Positions 60,925 through 64,000 of a stretch of DNA of 64,000 nt are shown here, one piece after another; within the stretch, counting starts at the first letter, position 1; each line of letters starts with the position of its first letter. The position numbers were made by a program, and so were the translations under genes. This DNA comes from MFD04716-140 sp963703125 (lineage in GTDB: Bacteria; Bacteroidota; Bacteroidia; Flavobacteriales; Flavobacteriaceae), in contig OY969790.1 in assembly GCA_963703125.1 (NCBI GenBank), positions 3,348,001-3,412,000 on the forward strand, given 5' to 3'. Under the pieces are notes generated by a model. That model was not told where the DNA came from and searched no databases. It was given only the letters and a program-made list of their open reading frames with translations.

Positions 60925-62352
60925 TTATGGATTTTCAGGAAAGACAGGTTTGCCATCTGCAAGGATTTTTTCATTCAGAGCTAAGTTGCCAAAATTATGA
61001 ATGGGGTATCTGCTGGCATTACTGCTATTACTCAAATATTGGCTTATTAGCCTATTTTGTAACTTTCTATCATATCGGCCAAGTTTGATCCAATCCCGCA
61101 ATCGTCCAGGTGCATCATATCCACCACTTCCATCAACATTTAATTTTACATTAGGTCCATCAGAGCTGGAATAAATAACTTTATCCAAAGTAGATAACAA
61201 GCCATCAATATCATTTCGTGTCCAATACATACCATTTTCATAGGCAGTAATCCAAAATGACACAATGTCGTTGGCATGGGAAGTGTCCTGCACGTTATTC
61301 CCCCCCCACCCAGAGGCCCAGACCACTGCCCCTGTAACTTTAGGATTTGTATTTAATTGGGCTCTCAGATTTGATGGCACTCCAGGCATCTTACCAAATG
61401 ATATATTATCGAAGACGTCTTTGTATTTTTGTTTTCCAGTGATTATATATAACTCCATACCCATTCTGGCCCAATGGGAAGCCATATGGGTATTTTCTCT
61501 ATAAACATTGCCTTCGCCTTTTACCTGCCACTTGTCCCAAATATTTTTCTCGGTAAACGCGAGTAAGTTAGCGTATTTGCTCTGATAGGTCCCTGTTGCT
61601 CTCAATTGAGGGGATTGATGCATTATACGGAGTAGGGTGGTTACTACCTTCCAATAATAGGATTCCCATAAAGCTACACCATTCTTAGGGTAATCGAAGT
61701 CATAGCTTGCATCTGCCTTCCAACCAAGAAAAGAGGCATTAAAATCAACTGGAGCTGCGTCAGCGATTGTATTGGTTATAACGGAAAGCATGGTATCCAG
61801 ATATTTGTTATCTCCCGTAGCTTGCCAAATAGATAGCAATCCATCAAAATAATAAGCCATGTAGTAATACTCCTGAAACTTATTACCACTTTTTGACTCT
61901 TGCATTAACTTACGACCATCAGTTTCGGAAAATTGTTTATCGAACTTTGCTTTCCAAGAGAGAACATTACTATTTAAAATTGACACCTCTACATTACCAC
62001 TGGCTGATGTGGTGGTATTTGTATTCGATGATCCCGTAGTGTAATTAAAGGTATCAGTACCTACGGCATTTGTATCGGGTGTATACGTAATAGTATCATC
62101 CGCGTTGACTACCGCCGTACCTAGCGATGGATTACTCACCGATGTTATTACATAATTGGAGCTGACTTCAACGGGATAGATAATAACCGGTTCATTTATT
62201 AAAGCGATCACTTTGATTTGCTCTAAACTACTTTGGGAATCAGTAATAACATAATCGGCCAGTAAATCAGAATCTTTACTGCATGAAGTTTGGAAATAAA
62301 TTGCAAAAAAAAGTACTATCACTTTAATGACACTTTGGGGACGGGGATACAT
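60925..62352 (-). CDS. Lipoprotein with Ig-like domain and helical-toroid-like catalytic domain
   Basis: This protein (475 residues from the ATG at 62352) has a signal peptide and lipobox ending TSC (Cys23). Residues about 45-120 form a bacterial Ig-like (cadherin-like) module with TITYTPDTNAVGTDTFNYT, and a Thr/Ser-rich linker follows. Residues about 135-475 are helical, with WKAKFDKQF, a central ASHWARMGMELYIITGKQKY and VVWASGWGGNNVQDTSHANDIVSFW, which look like an (alpha/alpha) toroid of the kind found in polysaccharide lyases and glycosidases; I cannot assign a family. An upstream ATG (62436) is less likely, as it would precede the signal peptide and the promoter-proximal region. Confidence 0.68.
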   Translation of the reverse strand: MYPRPQSVIKVIVLFFAIYFQTSCSKDSDLLADYVITDSQSSLEQIKVIALINEPVIIYPVEVSSNYVITSVSNPSLGTAVVNADDTITYTPDTNAVGTDTFNYTTGSSNTNTTTSASGNVEVSILNSNVLSWKAKFDKQFSETDGRKLMQESKSGNKFQEYYYMAYYFDGLLSIWQATGDNKYLDTMLSVITNTIADAAPVDFNASFLGWKADASYDFDYPKNGVALWESYYWKVVTTLLRIMHQSPQLRATGTYQSKYANLLAFTEKNIWDKWQVKGEGNVYRENTHMASHWARMGMELYIITGKQKYKDVFDNISFGKMPGVPSNLRAQLNTNPKVTGAVVWASGWGGNNVQDTSHANDIVSFWITAYENGMYWTRNDIDGLLSTLDKVIYSSSDGPNVKLNVDGSGGYDAPGRLRDWIKLGRYDRKLQNRLISQYLSNSSNASRYPIHNFGNLALNEKILADGKPVFPENP

Positions 62353-62467
62353 AAGTAAGTAGATTGTAGGGTTACTAAATGAAAACGATTTGGATTGCAA
62401 TAATATATAAAAATTAAATTTTGTCGGTAAAATCAATGTTATTTTCGACGAACTGCATAATTTTTTA

Positions 62468-62500
62468 CAAAACTAGTGGTTATTAATCGATTCCATCAAA
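62468..62500 (-). promoter_or_regulatory. Promoter candidate of the Ig-like lipoprotein gene
   Basis: The minus strand reads TTTG (62500-62497), a 21-base spacer, then TAGTTTTG (62475-62468), the best match in the window to the Bacteroidota -33/-7 pattern. It would give a leader of about 110 bases before the ATG at 62352. Confidence 0.5.
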
Positions 62501-62730
62501 ATGATGAATTAATTTCATCCACTATTTAGTTAACAGTTTAGCAGTTCATTTTCGGCGGAACAAACTAAAACCGGATAATTAAATTCAAATAAAGCAGTTA
62601 CGAAGGGATGAGGATAATAGACTTTTTTATAACAGTTTTTAACATAAAAATCGATGAATGGTCTATATTTTGGCAAATTAAGAAAAATTAATTGTCTATA
62701 GATTTTTTGAATTTAAACATGAATAACTCA

Positions 62731-62769
62731 AAAACGCGAATTAAATTTGGTCTTAATTCGCGTTTTTTT
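62731..62769. terminator. Strong hairpin terminator
   Basis: AAAACGCGAATTAA (62731-62744) and TTAATTCGCGTTTT (62753-62766) form a perfect 14-base stem with an 8-base loop. A T run follows on the plus strand and a shorter one on the minus strand. It lies 100 bases past the dehydrogenase stop. Confidence 0.75.
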
Positions 62770-62868
62770 AAAATTTAAATTTATCCGATCTAAAACTTAC
62801 CCATTTAAACCTCTTCTTTTTTAGAAATTAAAACGGAAATAGCCATGTATAGGTATTATACTAATAGT

Positions 62869-64000
62869 TTATAGCCTTCCTTCCACGATACATTTAAGAA
62901 TGCCTTTGACATCATATAATATCCCATTATTTAACAGCATTGACCTCAAATCAATATCCAAAAATTCATTGTGGCCAACAGTTAAAACAATAGCATCAAA
63001 TTTTATTTTAGGAAGCTTGCGAGTTGTTGTTAGGCCATATTCATGAAAGACCTCCTTCTCTGAAGCCCAAGGATCAAATGTAGTCACTTTTGCCCCATAA
63101 CTCAAAAGATTATGGATGACATCTACTGCTCTGGTATTTCTTACATCGGGGCAATTTTCCTTAAAAGTGACGCCAAGCACTAGAATTTCAGATTCCTTGA
63201 TTCGAATATCATTGGTCACCATTAATTTTATAACCTCGGAAGCAACATATTTGCCCATTCCATCATTCAATCTCCTACCTGCCAAGATAATTTCTGGATG
63301 ATAACCATATTCTTGGGCCTTTTGGGCTAAATAATAAGGGTCTACTCCAATACAGTGCCCGCCCACCAGGCCAGGTTTAAAAGGTAGGAAGTTCCATTTT
63401 GTTCCAGCAGCCGCAAGAACCTCATGGGTATCAATCTTCATAAGGTTGAAAATTTTTGCCAATTCATTGACAAATGCAATATTTATATCGCGTTGCGAAT
63501 TTTCAATAACCTTTGCCGCTTCGGCCACTTTGATACTTGTTGCCAAATAGGTGCCGGCTGTAATTACCGAACCATAAAGGGCATCTACCTTTTTGGCAAT
63601 TTCAGGAGTAGAACCGGAAGTTACTTTTAGAATTTTATCAACTGTATGTTCCTTGTCCCCAGGATTGATACGTTCTGGCGAATACCCTGCAAAAAAGTCA
63701 ACATTAAAAGTTAAACCACTAATTTTTTCCAATACAGGTACACATTCTTCTTCAGTTACCCCAGGGTATACTGTGGACTCATAGACCACCACATCCCCTT
63801 TTTTAAGGGCTTTTCCTACCGTTTCACTTGCTTTTATTAAGGGAATTAAGATGGGTCTGTTGGTGCTGTCAACGGGGGTAGGCACGGTTACTATAAAATA
63901 ATTGCAGTCGTGAAGATGATCAAAATTATTTGTGCAATATAGCCCTTTGTCCATTTTGTGATTTGGTTGTAAGACGGATTTTAATATATGGTCCTCAACT
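62869..64000 (-). CDS. Nucleotide-sugar dehydrogenase (UDP-HexNAc 6-dehydrogenase type), 5' end cut by window
   Basis: This enzyme oxidises C6 of a UDP-sugar, probably UDP-GlcNAc or UDP-GalNAc, to the uronic acid with 2 NAD. The frame is open to the window edge and reads VEDHILKSVLQPNHK before the first visible Met (63954), so the N-terminal Rossmann domain lies outside. In view are IVTVPTPVD, STVYPGVTEEECVP, AGYSPERINPGDKEHT, NSQRDINIAFVNELA, GLVGGHCIGVDPYYLAQKA with the catalytic Cys, and LGVTFKENCPDVRNTRA. It belongs with WbpA/TviB-type proteins and supplies the surface-polysaccharide cluster. The visible C-terminus ends normally. Confidence 0.93.
   Translation of the reverse strand, partial: VEDHILKSVLQPNHKMDKGLYCTNNFDHLHDCNYFIVTVPTPVDSTNRPILIPLIKASETVGKALKKGDVVVYESTVYPGVTEEECVPVLEKISGLTFNVDFFAGYSPERINPGDKEHTVDKILKVTSGSTPEIAKKVDALYGSVITAGTYLATSIKVAEAAKVIENSQRDINIAFVNELAKIFNLMKIDTHEVLAAAGTKWNFLPFKPGLVGGHCIGVDPYYLAQKAQEYGYHPEIILAGRRLNDGMGKYVASEVIKLMVTNDIRIKESEILVLGVTFKENCPDVRNTRAVDVIHNLLSYGAKVTTFDPWASEKEVFHEYGLTTTRKLPKIKFDAIVLTVGHNEFLDIDLRSMLLNNGILYDVKGILKCIVEGRL

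Larger units (their letters stand above)
62353..62868. other. Intergenic region between the lipoprotein and dehydrogenase genes (516 b)
   Basis: This holds a promoter candidate (62468-62500) for the lipoprotein gene on the left and a strong hairpin terminator (62731-62769) for the dehydrogenase gene on the right. No gene is visible. Confidence 0.6.

Noticed and set aside
1..64000. tRNA, rRNA, CRISPR array, insertion sequence, phage or attachment site.
   Set aside because: I looked for repeats with regular spacers, transposase or integrase motifs and cloverleaf-like sequences ending in CCA, and found none by eye; a covariance-model search would be needed for full certainty.

Overview
The window looks like a chromosomal segment of a (probably marine) member of the Flavobacteriaceae, phylum Bacteroidota. 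The evidence is a SusC/SusD pair, a secreted sulfatase, a bacillithiol gene (bshA), TAnnTTTG-type promoter elements, low GC, and the flavobacterial gene orders pfkA-gap-BadF kinase and RidA-LptD // amidase-MlaD-Fe-S proteins. Assignment below family level is inference. I saw no rRNA, tRNA, CRISPR array, insertion sequence or prophage.

Layout. (1) 1-10.4 kb is the end of a polysaccharide-utilisation locus: a formylglycine sulfatase, a giant FG-GAP/ASPIC lipoprotein, a SusD lipoprotein, and a SusC receptor that can be read only with two compensating single-base frame changes. (2) 10.7-37.5 kb is mostly housekeeping: a THUMP-like methyltransferase, an AI-2E/PerM-type permease, a DUF4159 protein, RsmE and TsaD; then TamB, PfkA, GAPDH, a sugar kinase and RidA; then envelope genes (LptD, amidase, MlaD), two Fe-S redox proteins (the second with an apparent frameshift), a GH3-serine hydrolase fusion, BshA with a small lipoprotein, and an OmpA protein. 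(3) 37.6-43.6 kb is an AT-rich minus-strand operon: ATP-grasp enzyme, HAD phosphatase, a FemAB-like acyltransferase and three tandem diverged GNAT/FemAB-like paralogues. (4) 43.9-47.6 kb holds an HTTM membrane protein with a small partner, then a GMC oxidoreductase with a small partner. (5) 47.9-53.3 kb holds a GT87-like mannosyltransferase, a nucleotidyltransferase, a flippase-like membrane protein, a HAD-GT2 fusion and a choline/aminoglycoside-kinase-fold protein. (6) 53.4-64 kb is a Wzx/Wzy-type surface-polysaccharide cluster: GT2, PglC-type sugar transferase, two GT4, a hexapeptide acetyltransferase, Wzy, Wzx, a lipoprotein with an Ig-like linker and a helical-toroid-like catalytic domain, and a nucleotide-sugar dehydrogenase cut by the window edge.

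How they work together. Region 1 would bind, import and desulfate a sulfated glycan. The middle genes build the envelope (LPS export, outer-membrane lipid balance, peptidoglycan remodelling) and run central metabolism. Regions 3, 5 and 6 look like one composite surface-glycan island: the dehydrogenase makes a uronic acid precursor, the sugar transferase starts a unit on undecaprenyl phosphate, GTs and the acetyltransferase build it, and Wzx/Wzy flip and polymerise it. The ATP-grasp/HAD/GNAT operon and the kinase/nucleotidyltransferase/HAD-GT2 cassette may add amino-acyl or nucleotide-activated non-sugar groups. These two modules are the best candidates for undescribed chemistry.

Caution: three single-base frame disruptions in two otherwise well-conserved genes, and two genes without any ATG start, suggest that some indels could be sequence errors.
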